Assembly: GCA_947500845.1 (NCBI GenBank)
Contig: CANMTP010000015.1
Coordinates: 1 to 64,000 of the forward strand
Origin: an uncultured Aquimarina sp.
GTDB lineage: Bacteria; Bacteroidota; Bacteroidia; Flavobacteriales; Flavobacteriaceae
DNA: 64,000 nt
Direction of reading: 5' to 3'
Part shown: positions 53,649 through 63,500 of the stretch, piece by piece
How positions within the stretch are numbered: the first letter of the stretch is position 1
Layout: every line of letters begins with the position of its first letter
Program-made: the position numbers and the translations under genes
The notes under the pieces: generated by a model
What the model was told of the DNA's origin: nothing
Databases searched by the model: none
What the model saw: only the letters and a program-made list of their open reading frames with translations

Positions 53649-54237
53649 AGAGCTTTTAAAGCAGGATAAGCAGATTCCTGCCGAGAGAATACGAAGTGGG
53701 CATGAACAAAGATTTATGTCAAGATTAGAAAAAGAACTTCCTAAAAAGACTAATAGTTTTGACTATAATTTGCTTAAGATCGCAGCAAGTGTGGTGGTTG
53801 TTTTCTCTATTTCTATGTTCACATATAATAAATTAGAAAGTAATAATTCTAACACAGATCAAATTGTAGATAATACCAAGGTAAAAAATTCTACTGTGCT
53901 GATGAATAAACAATCTTCGACTTTGGCAGAAATATCTCCAGAGTATGAAGAGGTAGAGAATAACATATTAACTAGTATAAAATTTCAATTGTCAAGTATA
54001 AAAGTAGATGATAGTAATAGAGAATTAGTAGAAAGTTTTAAAGCCAGATTAAATAATCTTGATAAAGAATATCAAAGACTTAATAAAGAACTTATCGAAG
54101 TAGGTCCAAACGTACAAAGTGTTGAGGCAATGATGGAAAATCTAACAATTAGACTTTCACTTTTAAGCAGGCTAAAAGATAAACTAAAAGAATTAGAGAG
54201 AATTGAAAATGATAATTACAATGAAGTACAAGCTTAA
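53632..54237 (+). CDS. Membrane anti-sigma-like protein
   Basis: This 201-residue protein has a polar N-terminus (about 1-40), one membrane helix (about 45-62; LLKIAASVVVVFSISMF), and a helical outer domain with a coiled coil around 130-200 (RLNNLDKEYQRLNKELIEVG). Its place right after a sigma gene with 17-bp overlap suggests it holds the sigma factor at the membrane. It lacks the zinc HxxxCxxC motif of the ZAS family. Function is inferred from context. It overlaps the next gene by 17 bp. Confidence 0.7.
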   Translation: MAQDIRELLKQDKQIPAERIRSGHEQRFMSRLEKELPKKTNSFDYNLLKIAASVVVVFSISMFTYNKLESNNSNTDQIVDNTKVKNSTVLMNKQSSTLAEISPEYEEVENNILTSIKFQLSSIKVDDSNRELVESFKARLNNLDKEYQRLNKELIEVGPNVQSVEAMMENLTIRLSLLSRLKDKLKELERIENDNYNEVQA

Positions 54238-55606
54238 TATTAATGTTGTTGCGCTAAGCGTGTTATGCTGTGCAGGTTTGTTGGCGCAGGATAAACAAAA
54301 TAAGCTAAGCGAAAAGCTTGTGGTTAATAATGATGTTACTGTTAACCTTAATACAAGTCATACTAATATTATTTTTGAAACCTGGAACAAGAATACAATC
54401 GAAGTAGAAGCTTATCTAGAAGGTGACCTTACTAATGATAATAGTAAGCGTATACTTGATAGCTGGCAAATAAATGTATCAGGTAATACTAAAGAAGTAA
54501 CTATTAATTCTGCTGCTGGAAATTTATGGAGTGAAAACGTAACAGCTTCAAATATTGAAATAAATAAAAAAAATCTTCAGGAGTTGAGAAGGTTAAGTCC
54601 TATGATTGCCGATATGCTTGGTCCTCTTATGGAGAATATGGCCAAAAACCCAATGCCAAACACACTTTCAGAAAATCAATCCAATGTTAATTATGGGAAT
54701 AATAAGTATAATGAAACCCAAGAAAAGTATATTCAGCAATGGGAAAATCAGATACGTGAGAAGTTTAGTGATGATATAGAGAAACAAAAACAAAAATGGG
54801 CTACACAGCTTAAGGATGGTAACTCAAAAAATGCCTCTGGTCAGGCAGAAGTCCGTCTAGAGACTTCATGGGGAGAGCAATATGGAAAACAAATGAATGC
54901 TTGGGCTTCTCAGTTATTAAAGGATGTAGAAAGTCAACAAAATGGAGTTGCTAATGTCACTTTTTATCAGTATAGCGCAAACAGAGTTAATACGAATAAT
55001 ACAAGCAAGATTATTAAAGTACATATACCGAGAGAGGCTAAATTAAGACTTAACATTCGCCATGGTGACGTGCAGTTAGCAGAAAAGTCCAACAATGTAA
55101 GAGCATCATTGTCTCACACCAAACTTTCTGCTAACATAATAGATGGAGGTCAAACATTTATCAAAGCCTCTTATTCTCCTGTTTTTGTGCGCCAATGGAA
55201 TCAGGGGAAACTTGTTTTAAATTATGTAAAGAATTGTAGAATACAAACAGCAAAAAACCTTCTTGTTAATGCAGATTCTAGTAATATTTACATTCAGGAA
55301 CTTAACGAAAACGGAGCTATTTCGGGAAGTTTTGGTGTCATAACAATAGAAAACTTGGGAGAATCATTTTCTACATTAGATTTAGCAGTTCAAAACAGTG
55401 ATTTTAATTTAAACTTACCGAAGACAGCTTTTAATCTATCATATAGCGGGGCCCAAAGTATAATTTCTTTGCCTAGAACTATGGAGATAAGTTCAAGAAA
55501 GAATTTTGGAAATGTGTTTATTAATGGTTTTCAAAATACGCGTAGTACAGATAAAATGATTACGATTAATGCAAAGTATAGTGAAGTTGTACTTAAAAGT
55601 AAATAA
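54221..55606 (+). CDS. Exported protein with DUF4097-like beta-helix region
   Basis: This protein of about 461 residues has a signal peptide (INVVALSVLCCAGLLAQ) and a long repetitive beta region in its C-terminal half (KVHIPREAKLRLNIRHGDVQ; SYSPVFVRQWNQGKLVLNYV), like the adhesin-type DUF4097 domain. A charged helical insert (about 120-240; QKQKWATQLKDGN) sits in the middle. It follows the sigma/anti-sigma pair with overlap and could be the sensed or regulated envelope part. ATG 54221 gives the best signal; ATG 54209 is also possible. Confidence 0.75.
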   Translation: MKYKLNINVVALSVLCCAGLLAQDKQNKLSEKLVVNNDVTVNLNTSHTNIIFETWNKNTIEVEAYLEGDLTNDNSKRILDSWQINVSGNTKEVTINSAAGNLWSENVTASNIEINKKNLQELRRLSPMIADMLGPLMENMAKNPMPNTLSENQSNVNYGNNKYNETQEKYIQQWENQIREKFSDDIEKQKQKWATQLKDGNSKNASGQAEVRLETSWGEQYGKQMNAWASQLLKDVESQQNGVANVTFYQYSANRVNTNNTSKIIKVHIPREAKLRLNIRHGDVQLAEKSNNVRASLSHTKLSANIIDGGQTFIKASYSPVFVRQWNQGKLVLNYVKNCRIQTAKNLLVNADSSNIYIQELNENGAISGSFGVITIENLGESFSTLDLAVQNSDFNLNLPKTAFNLSYSGAQSIISLPRTMEISSRKNFGNVFINGFQNTRSTDKMITINAKYSEVVLKSK

Positions 55607-55646
55607 ATAGTAGTTTTCATAGTAATAATGTAGTGTTAATTATAAA

Positions 55647-55679
55647 AGAGCTTTGTTGGTCAAACAACAGGGCTTTTTT
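55647..55679 (+). terminator. Terminator after the sigma operon
   Basis: AGAGC-ttTGTTG pairs with CAACA-ggGCT around a 6-nt loop, followed by TTTTTT. Confidence 0.75.
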
Positions 55680-55857
55680 AGTTACTTTTATTAACATCTT
55701 GATTAGCATATTTTTAGTACAAAAAAGTAAGAATAACCCTATCTTTAGTTCTTTCATCTGTGTAATCCTTCCTTTCATCTATTTTTCAGTATAATAATAT
55801 TTTCAAAACACTGATAATTAATTGATTAAGTATTTTTTAATCAAATTTTAACATTTA

Positions 55858-55873
55858 TTGTGTTTTTCATCGA
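55858..55873 (+). promoter_or_regulatory. Shared upstream motif TTGTGTTTTTCATCGA, copy c
   Basis: It differs by one base from the motif at 17286 and 17801. Here it lies about 120 bp before the 215-residue secreted protein and begins an inverted repeat TGTTTTT…AAAAACA. The remaining gap from 55607 shows a terminator and no gene. Confidence 0.5.
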
Positions 55874-55993
55874 AAATCAAAAACACTTGATCTAAAAATC
55901 TGATTTAGAGTTTGTATAACTATAATTTAGTGATATCATTGTATGGTAAAACCGTAAGAGAGGAATAATTAACCTTTACAAGTAAAGTTTAAA

Positions 55994-56641
55994 ATGATGA
56001 AATTGATAACATGTTTTTTTAGTTTGTTTTTGTTCTTTAATTGTTATGCAAATAATAATGATGGAATTCTTACTGTAGAAAAAGACGGTCTTGTTGTAGA
56101 GGTTTTAGATTTTCAGGATGGAGATAAGATCAAATTGTTTGAAATAGAGACTGGAGATCATATTTTATCTAAAACTCATGCTCAGATAGATCTCAGTCAA
56201 TTACCTGTTGGATCTTATTTGTTAGAAAATAACGAAGGTAAATCGATCGTAATTGATCGATTAGAAGAAGATCTTAGGGTCGATGGAGCTATTAGTGCTA
56301 TTCATAACGATTTTCTTTTAGAACGAGATAGTAAAAAGTCTTTAGTGCCTGCAGATATAAATGTTGAGCAAGAATTTATTCGTTATTATGAAAACTCTGA
56401 AACTAATCTTCTGGCAATAGAAAGAGAAGGAGATATGATTACTGTAGTAAATTTTGAAGAGGGAGATAAAATCAAGCTGTTTGAAGTTAAAAACACTGTA
56501 CATATATTATCTAAAACTTCAAATTTTGTTGATTTGAGTCAACTACCCGCCGGTATGTATGTCCTAGAAAACAACAAAGGAGAATCAGTTGTTGTAGAAA
56601 AATATTCAGAATCAGATAACAGTCTTATGGCTGATATGTAA
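55994..56641 (+). CDS. Secreted protein with two sorting-domain-like repeats
   Basis: This 215-residue protein has a signal peptide (LITCFFSLFLFFNCYA) and two homologous units at about residues 25-90 and 140-205. Both share GDKIKLFE, HILSKT and DLSQLPxGxYxLENNxG. The pattern resembles the type A C-terminal sorting domain of type IX secretion, but there is no separate passenger domain. Whether it is secreted by T9SS or is an adaptor is unknown. It is preceded by the shared 16-nt motif at 55858 and followed by a terminator, so it is monocistronic. Confidence 0.75.
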   Translation: MMKLITCFFSLFLFFNCYANNNDGILTVEKDGLVVEVLDFQDGDKIKLFEIETGDHILSKTHAQIDLSQLPVGSYLLENNEGKSIVIDRLEEDLRVDGAISAIHNDFLLERDSKKSLVPADINVEQEFIRYYENSETNLLAIEREGDMITVVNFEEGDKIKLFEVKNTVHILSKTSNFVDLSQLPAGMYVLENNKGESVVVEKYSESDNSLMADM

Positions 56642-56664
56642 GAATAAAAGCATAAGAAATTGAA

Positions 56665-56693
56665 AAAACCATCTAAAAGTTTTAGATGGTTTT
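56665..56693. terminator. Bidirectional terminator
   Basis: AAAACCATCTAAAA and TTTTAGATGGTTTT form a strong stem between convergent genes. Confidence 0.85.
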
Positions 56694-56719
56694 CACTTTT
56701 ATAGCCTTTGTTAGGAGTA

Positions 56720-57067
56720 TTATTTATCCAGATTTTTGGTCATATTAAAACCAACAAATAAACCAACGCCTGCCATTAAGAAAATAGTTCCTGGGTAGGC
56801 AATATCTTCTTCGACTCCAATAGATAAGTGTAAAATACCTGCAATAAAAATTCCGATGCCTACGCCCATTAATAAAAGTGAAGCATTAAGAATAAGGACT
56901 TTCCAAAAGGGAGTCACTCTTCTATCTTTATTACTGTAAAAGATAGATGCATCTGCTCCCTTTTCTATAAGAGCCATTCTTTCTTTATTTCTTGCAGAAA
57001 TGAATAAATAATATGCCCCAAAAATTACTCCCAAAATTGCAGGCATGATAATTACTTCTGATCCCAT
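56720..57067 (-). CDS. DUF6249-type membrane protein
   Basis: This 115-residue protein has three membrane helices (about residues 5-22, 55-80 and 90-108). The loop after the first helix holds RNKERMALIEKGADASIF, the hallmark of the DUF6249 family, often next to ECF sigma genes in Bacteroidota. Here it is divergent from the second sigma factor, starts 155 bp apart. A role as a membrane partner of that sigma system is inferred from context. Confidence 0.85.
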   Translation of the reverse strand: MGSEVIIMPAILGVIFGAYYLFISARNKERMALIEKGADASIFYSNKDRRVTPFWKVLILNASLLLMGVGIGIFIAGILHLSIGVEEDIAYPGTIFLMAGVGLFVGFNMTKNLDK

Positions 57068-57221
57068 GATGTTTTTTGATTTAAAAGATTAATAACTATT
57101 CGTTTTCTATCTAAGACGAGGTATTTTTAAAACCGGTTACAAAAACTATGGAAAAATATATTTTGTAATTTTTAGTAGAATTTATGTAACCATAAGTTTG
57201 GTAGTCTCGTCTTATGAATAA

Positions 57222-57809
57222 ATGAACCATCAATCGGATCAATATTATATCAATCAAGTTCTTGAAGGGCGGGTAAATGCTTTCTCGGTACTTGTAGAAC
57301 GCTATCAATCATTGGTATATACAGTAGTATACAGAATGATGAAGAATAAAGAGCAAGCTGAAGAAGTTGCCCAGGATTGTTTTATCAAAGCATACCAATC
57401 ATTAAATAAATACAGAGGAGAAGCTAAGTTTTCTACATGGTTATATACTATTGCTTATAGAAAAAGCTTAGATGCCATCAAAGCAAGTAAAAGAATAATG
57501 ACATCAGAACTTATAGAAGAGATTAATGAAGGAGAAATTGAGCTTGTAACAGATGCATTAAGTTATTTAGAAGCTAAAGAACGAAAAGAAATTATATCAG
57601 ATAGTATAATGAAACTTTCAGAAGATGAAGCGGCTATAGTAACATTATATTATTTTGATGAGAAAAGTATAAAAGAAATTGTTGAAGTTGTGGGTTTGAC
57701 AGCAGATAATGTAAAGATAAAATTGTATCGTAGCAGGAAAAAACTATATTCAATATTGTATCACCACATTTCACCTGAAATAAGTAAAAAAAATGGAAGA
57801 GCAATTTAA
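57222..57809 (+). CDS. ECF RNA polymerase sigma factor (second)
   Basis: This 195-residue sigma factor has region 2 near residues 15-80 (FSVLVERYQSLVYTVVYRMM, then EQAEEVAQDCFIKAYQSL) and region 4 near 125-180 (LSEDEAAIVTLYYFDEKSIK, EIVEVVGLTADNVKIKLYRS). It overlaps the next gene by 17 bp. It is divergent from the DUF6249 gene. This arrangement is common in Flavobacteriia. The signal is unknown. Confidence 0.93.
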   Translation: MNHQSDQYYINQVLEGRVNAFSVLVERYQSLVYTVVYRMMKNKEQAEEVAQDCFIKAYQSLNKYRGEAKFSTWLYTIAYRKSLDAIKASKRIMTSELIEEINEGEIELVTDALSYLEAKERKEIISDSIMKLSEDEAAIVTLYYFDEKSIKEIVEVVGLTADNVKIKLYRSRKKLYSILYHHISPEISKKNGRAI

Positions 57810-58188
57810 AGACATAGAACAATTAATAAAAGAAGCTGGCGCCGATCAACCTTCTTCAGGATTTTTGAAAAATATAATGAGTCAAATTGAGCTTTCCGAA
57901 ACTCAAAAATCACAGGTGTATCAACCTTTAATCTCTAAGAAAACCTGGCTGATTATGATCTTAACCCTAGTTTTATCGATGTGTGGTATTTTATTATTGT
58001 CAGACCCCAAAGATTCCATTTTAAACGCTATCGACTATTCTTTTCTGAATGGCCTTTTTATCAACAATCCATTTTCTGGATATACTCTCCATAAAACAGC
58101 GATATACGGTATTTTGTTTCTTTCGGCTTTGTTTTTCATTCAAATACCTATACTGAAAAGAAGAATTGACAGAAGTTTTTCAATATAA
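57793..58188 (+). CDS. Membrane protein coupled to sigma factor
   Basis: This 131-residue protein has a polar N-terminal part (about 1-50; MEEQFKDIEQLIKEAGADQP) and two helices (about 53-72 and 100-118). Its start overlaps the sigma-factor gene by 17 bp, suggesting an anti-sigma or accessory role. No ZAS motif is seen. The family is not recognised beyond that pattern. Confidence 0.7.
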   Translation: MEEQFKDIEQLIKEAGADQPSSGFLKNIMSQIELSETQKSQVYQPLISKKTWLIMILTLVLSMCGILLLSDPKDSILNAIDYSFLNGLFINNPFSGYTLHKTAIYGILFLSALFFIQIPILKRRIDRSFSI

Positions 58189-58261
58189 CAAATGAAATAA
58201 TATTTTTTAAACTGCTTTACTTTCTCTATTTTACCTTCTAAATAATTTTTGGGAAAGTTTT

Positions 58262-59590
58262 ATGCAAAAAAGAGTGTGTATTATAGGAGCAGGTCCTAGT
58301 GGTATTACGGCGCTTAAAAACCTGAGGGATAAAGATATTGATGTCGTATGTTATGATCGCAATACAGAAGTAGGAGGGAACTGGATTTATTCTGATGATG
58401 AAAGTCATTCTAGTGTTTTTGAAACTACACATATCATAAGTTCAAAAACATTATCACAGTATGAAGATTTCACTTTTGATGATTTTGATAAAACTGTAGC
58501 CGATTATCCGTCCCATGACGAGCTTAGAAGATATTTTCAGGCGTATGCAAAACACTTTAATTTATATTCATATATAGAATTTAAGACTATTGTAAAAGAT
58601 TGTAAAAGAATAGCCAATAACGAATGGCAGATTACGATCATTCAAAACAGAAAAGAGCAAATAGAGATTTTTACTGATTTAGTGGTTTGTAATGGTCATC
58701 ATTCGGTTCCTAGAATGCCTAAATATCCAGGTAACTTTACAGGTCAGTTTATCCATTCCCATAGTTATAAAAAGGCAGCTCCTTTTAAAGGTAAAAGAGT
58801 TTTGGTTATCGGCGGAGGCAATTCTGCTTGTGATGTCGCTGTAGAAACCAGTAGAGTTAGTAAAAAAACAAGTATTAGTTGGAGGAGAGGATACCGTATC
58901 ATTCCAAAATTCTTTTTTGGGTTGCCCTCTGATACAGTAGGTGCACGGTCATCCTGGTTGCCGATAAAGATAAGGAGTTGGTTCAATGATCGATTACTCA
59001 ATATTTTACTCGGAAAGAACAAATTATATGGATTACAAGAGGTGAAAACAAAGTTTGGCGAAACACATCCTACCATTAATGATGAACTATTATATAAAAT
59101 TCGACATGGTAAAGTACATCCCAAGGTGGATATAGAGAAACTAGATGGGAATACGGTATATTTCAAAGATGGAACCAGTGAAGATTTAGACGTTATTATT
59201 GCTTGTACAGGTTATATTTTGAAACATTCTTTTTTTGATAAAGAATTCATTGATTATAGTGATGGCCCCGTTCCTTTATATTTAAAAATGTTTCATCCCA
59301 ATTATCACGATGTATTCTTTGTGGGCATGTTTCAACCTTTGGGATGTATATGGCCGGGATCAGAGTTACAAAGTAAAATTTTAGCTAATTATTTGGTTGG
59401 GAATTGGAAAATGCCATCAAATATCAAAACTCTCTGCGAAAAAGAAGTAACAGATCCACATTACAAACAGATAGACACACCAAGACATACAATTACAGTA
59501 GATTATCATAAATTCAGAAAGGCGCTATTAAAGCAGCTACCTAAACACTGGAAGTCAAAAAAACCTCAAAATTTTTCAAAAAGTGCCTAA
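58262..59590 (+). CDS. Flavin-containing monooxygenase (FMO-like)
   Basis: This 442-residue enzyme has the FAD motif VCIIGAGPSGITALKNL at the start, the FMO fingerprint FTGQFIHSHSYK near residue 160 and the NADPH motif VIGGGNSACDVAVETSR near 180. FMOs oxidise soft nucleophiles (N or S) or do Baeyer-Villiger reactions; the substrate is unknown. Its stop overlaps the M23 gene ATG (TAATG), so the two are coupled. It has no signal peptide. Confidence 0.9.
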   Translation: MQKRVCIIGAGPSGITALKNLRDKDIDVVCYDRNTEVGGNWIYSDDESHSSVFETTHIISSKTLSQYEDFTFDDFDKTVADYPSHDELRRYFQAYAKHFNLYSYIEFKTIVKDCKRIANNEWQITIIQNRKEQIEIFTDLVVCNGHHSVPRMPKYPGNFTGQFIHSHSYKKAAPFKGKRVLVIGGGNSACDVAVETSRVSKKTSISWRRGYRIIPKFFFGLPSDTVGARSSWLPIKIRSWFNDRLLNILLGKNKLYGLQEVKTKFGETHPTINDELLYKIRHGKVHPKVDIEKLDGNTVYFKDGTSEDLDVIIACTGYILKHSFFDKEFIDYSDGPVPLYLKMFHPNYHDVFFVGMFQPLGCIWPGSELQSKILANYLVGNWKMPSNIKTLCEKEVTDPHYKQIDTPRHTITVDYHKFRKALLKQLPKHWKSKKPQNFSKSA

Positions 59591-60288
59591 TGAAGAATAC
59601 TGATTTTTCTCGATTTATAAACAGTTTGTCCAAAGGATTTATTCCTGTTATAACTAAAAACTTTTCTGAAAAGGATTATGTAGCCATAGATTTGTCAGAA
59701 AACAATAAAGCTCTTACTACTATTGATGTTTCTTCTTCAAAAGCATTTGAAATATACATATCAGAATATTTACTCAGAAATAATGCTAAAGTCGCCTATG
59801 GCGGTTATAATGAAACGAGAGGTATTTATAGAAGAAGTATTCATTTCAATCAACAAGATCCTGAAACTGAAAGAAATATTCACTTAGGATTAGATATCTG
59901 GTGCGACGCTGAAACCAAAATACTGGCTCCGTTAGACGGTAAAGTGCACAGTTTTAAAAATAATAATAATTTTGGGGACTATGGTCCGACGATTATTCTT
60001 GAGCATACAATAAAGGATATTACTTTTTATACTTTATACGGGCATTTAAGTGTGAAGTCACTTTCCCATCTGGAAGTAGGTCAGGAAATAAAAGCAAGTC
60101 AAGTAATTGCTACTTTGGGAGATGCATCTGTAAATGGGGATTATGCGCCTCATTTGCATTTTCAAATTATTAAAGATATGCAAGGGCATGTAGGTGACTA
60201 TCCAGGAGTTTCTAGTAAAAAAGAATTAAAGTATTACCTTCAAAATTGCCCAGATCCTAACTTACTGTTGAAAATTGGGAATTACTAA
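59590..60288 (+). CDS. M23-family peptidase without signal peptide
   Basis: This 232-residue protein has a LytM/M23 domain from about residue 95: HLGLDIWCDAETKILAPLDG (HxxxD), YTLYGHLSVKSL, and APHLHFQIIKDM (HxH). Zinc ligands are all visible. There is no signal peptide or lipobox at the start (MKNTDFSRFINSLSKGFIPV), which is odd for a cell-wall peptidase; it may be cytosolic, or exported another way. It is coupled to the FMO gene. Confidence 0.85.
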   Translation: MKNTDFSRFINSLSKGFIPVITKNFSEKDYVAIDLSENNKALTTIDVSSSKAFEIYISEYLLRNNAKVAYGGYNETRGIYRRSIHFNQQDPETERNIHLGLDIWCDAETKILAPLDGKVHSFKNNNNFGDYGPTIILEHTIKDITFYTLYGHLSVKSLSHLEVGQEIKASQVIATLGDASVNGDYAPHLHFQIIKDMQGHVGDYPGVSSKKELKYYLQNCPDPNLLLKIGNY

Positions 60289-60304
60289 AGGATAAAGCAA
60301 AAAT

Positions 60305-60451
60305 TTATGCGTTATCCCTTGGTTGGTGTATTTCTCTTCTGTTTTTTTCTTGATGGTTAACCTCTCTTCCATCTGCTTCTTTCTGTTTAATATTGATAGC
60401 ATTTTCTTTTATGCTATCCTGTTCCTGTTTGATGTTATCTTTTTTGTGCAT
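60305..60451 (-). CDS. Small hydrophilic hypothetical peptide (48 aa)
   Basis: The 48-codon frame starts at ATG 60451 and is rich in Lys, Glu, Asn and Gln (MHKKDNIKQEQDSIKENAIN; then KQKEADGREVNHQEKNRR). It has no hydrophobic segment. Its composition looks coding rather than random AT-rich DNA, and it fills most of the 304-bp gap between the M23 gene and secA. It converges on the M23 gene with its stop 16 bp away. No family is recognised. Confidence 0.45.
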   Translation of the reverse strand: MHKKDNIKQEQDSIKENAINIKQKEADGREVNHQEKNRREIHQPRDNA

Positions 60452-60545
60452 AATTCTTAAGTTTTACATTAAATTAAAATATTTCTTGTAAAACTTAAAA
60501 TATCTTATCAAATTTTAACTTAAAAAGTTAATAAATTAAAAAAAC

Positions 60546-60566
60546 CTGAAATAAAATTAATTTCAG
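60546..60566 (-). terminator. secA terminator
   Basis: CTGAAAT and ATTTCAG form a 7-bp stem; on the minus strand it is followed by a long T-run. Confidence 0.7.
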
Positions 60567-60592
60567 ATTTTTAACTCTTTGTAAAAAAGAAT

Positions 60593-63500
60593 CTATTCAT
60601 TTACAAGTACCCATTCTCCTTTTTCGATTAGTGGGATCGCTTGTTTGTATTTTAAGGTTTTATTTTCTCCACTCATTATATGCTTGATAGTGACTCTGTC
60701 ATTACGACCAATTTTGGGTTGCTCACGTACGATAGTTTCAGTAACCTGAGGTCTTCCCTGACTTTGTCCTACAGCCCTACTTTGAGCGGCACGTTCATCC
60801 ATATTTGGAATTTCTTCTTTAGATGTCTCTAGTTTTTCTTTTCTGCGTACTTGGCGCGCTTCAGAAATGTCTTGGGTATTACCGGTAGGTAACTCACCTT
60901 TAAACAAAAAGGAGATCACGTCCTTATTCACATCTTCAATCATAGCCTTGAATAGTTCAAAAGCTTCGAATTTATAGATTAACAAAGGATCCTTTTGTTC
61001 GTGAACGGCTAGCTGTACACTCTGCTTTAACTCATCCATTTTGCGTAAATGAGTTTTCCATGCATCATCAATAATGGCCAAAGTTATATTTTTTTCGAAA
61101 TCAGTGATTAACTGTTTTCCTTCAGATTCATACGCCTTTTCAAGATTAGTGGCAACATTGATGCTTTTCACGCCATCTGTAAAGGGAACCAGAATTCTTT
61201 CATATTTGCTGGATGGATCTTCATAGACTTGCTTTATCACAGGGTAAGCAGTCTCTGCATTACGTTTCATTTTATCCTGATAATGCTCATAAGCCGCTTT
61301 GTAAACTTCGCTGGTAATTTTCTGTGCATCCATTTTTTCAAACTCTGCCGCAGTAACAGGACTGCTCATAGAAAAATAGCGTATCAATTCAAACTCGAAA
61401 TTTTTAAAGTCTTGAGTCAACTTATTCCCTTCTACAATAACTTCAGAGGTATCGTAGATCATATTAGCAATATCTACACGCAAACGCTCTCCAAATAAAG
61501 CATGATAGCGTCTTTTGTATACTACTTCACGTTGCGCATTCATCACATCGTCGTATTCTAATAGTCGTTTACGCACTCCAAAGTTGTTTTCTTCTACTTT
61601 TTTCTGAGCACGCTCGATAGATTTCGAGATCATAGAATGTTGAATGACCTCACCTTCTTTAAGTCCCATCCTATCCATCATTTTGGCAATACGTTCTGAT
61701 CCAAAAAGACGCATTAAATTGTCTTCTAGTGATACATAGAACTGCGAACTTCCAGGATCTCCTTGACGACCGGCACGACCACGTAGCTGTCTGTCTACAC
61801 GACGAGAATCATGACGTTCTGTACCCACAATGGCAAGACCACCTGCTGCTTTTACTTCGTCTGATAATTTGATATCTGTACCACGACCCGCCATATTCGT
61901 CGCGATAGTTACCATTCCGGTGTTACCAGCTTCAGCAACAATGTCGGCTTCTTTTTTGTGAAGTTTGGCATTCAGTACATTATGAGGAACTTTACGAATA
62001 GTAAGCATTCTACTTAATAATTCAGAAATTTCTACAGAAGTTGTTCCAATTAATACAGGTCTGCCAGCATTGGATAATTCAGTTACCTCATCAATAACCG
62101 CATTATATTTTTCGCGTTTGGTTTTGTATACCAAGTCTTCCTTATCGTGTCTTGCAATCGGTCTGTTAGTAGGGATTTCTACAACATCTAATTTGTAAAT
62201 TTCCCATAGTTCTCCAGCTTCTGTAACAGCAGTACCTGTCATACCAGAGAGTTTGCCATACATTCTAAAATAGTTTTGAAGCGTTACTGTGGCAAAGGTT
62301 TGTGTAGCGTCTTCAATCTTCACATTTTCTTTGGCTTCAATCGCTTGATGCAGTCCGTCGCTATATCGACGCCCATCCATAATTCGACCTGTTTGCTCAT
62401 CGACAATCTTAACTTTATTATCCATTACTACGTACTCCACATCTTTTTCAAATAAAGAATAGGCCTTTAGTAATTGTCTTAGTGTATGAATACGTTCACT
62501 TTTTACGCTGTAGTCTCTAAAAAGTTCTTCCTTCTTTTCTGCTTCTTCTTCTTTAGAAAGCTCTTGCCCTTCAATTTTGGCGATTTCCATACCGATTTGT
62601 GGCAAAACGAAGAAATCCGGATCATCTTTTCCAGAAAGGTACTCTACACCTTTATCGGTAAGATCAATTTGGTTATTTTTTTCTTCTATTACATAATACA
62701 GATCCGCATCAATCTTGTGCATCTCCCGATTATTATCCTGCATATAGAAGTTTTCTGTTTTTTGAAGCAACTGTTTTACGCCTTCTTCACTCAAAAATTT
62801 GATTAGTGCTTTATTTTTAGGGATTCCGCGGTATACCTGTAACAATTTAAAACCACCTTCTTTGGTGTTTCCCTCTTTGATTAATTTTTTGGCTTCTGCC
62901 AGAACAGTGGTAAGGTATTTTTGCTGTACAGAAACGATATCAGCAATTTTTGGTTTTAATTCGTCAAATTCATGAACATCTCCTTTGGGTATAGGACCAG
63001 AGATAATTAAAGGAGTACGAGCATCATCGATTAATACTGAGTCTACCTCATCAATAATGGCATAATTATGTGGACGCTGTACTAGGTCTTCTGGAGCATG
63101 AGACATGTTATCCCGCAGGTAATCAAAACCAAATTCATTATTAGTTCCATATGTAATATCTGCGTTATAAGCTGCTCTGCGCTCTGCAGAGTTTGGACGA
63201 TGATTATCTATACAGTCTACAGTAAGGCCATGAAATTGAAATATAGGAGCCATCCACTCACTATCACGACGAGCGAGATAGTCATTTACGGTTACCAGAT
63301 GCACTCCGTTCCCCGATAATGCATTAAGATATACGGGAAGTGTAGCCACCAATGTTTTTCCTTCACCAGTTTGCATTTCGGCAATTTTACCCTCATGCAT
63401 CGCAACCCCACCAATTAACTGAACGTCGTAATGGATCATATCCCATTTCACTTCTTTACCAGCAGCGTCCCAGCTGGTGGCCCAAATAGCTTTATCACCA

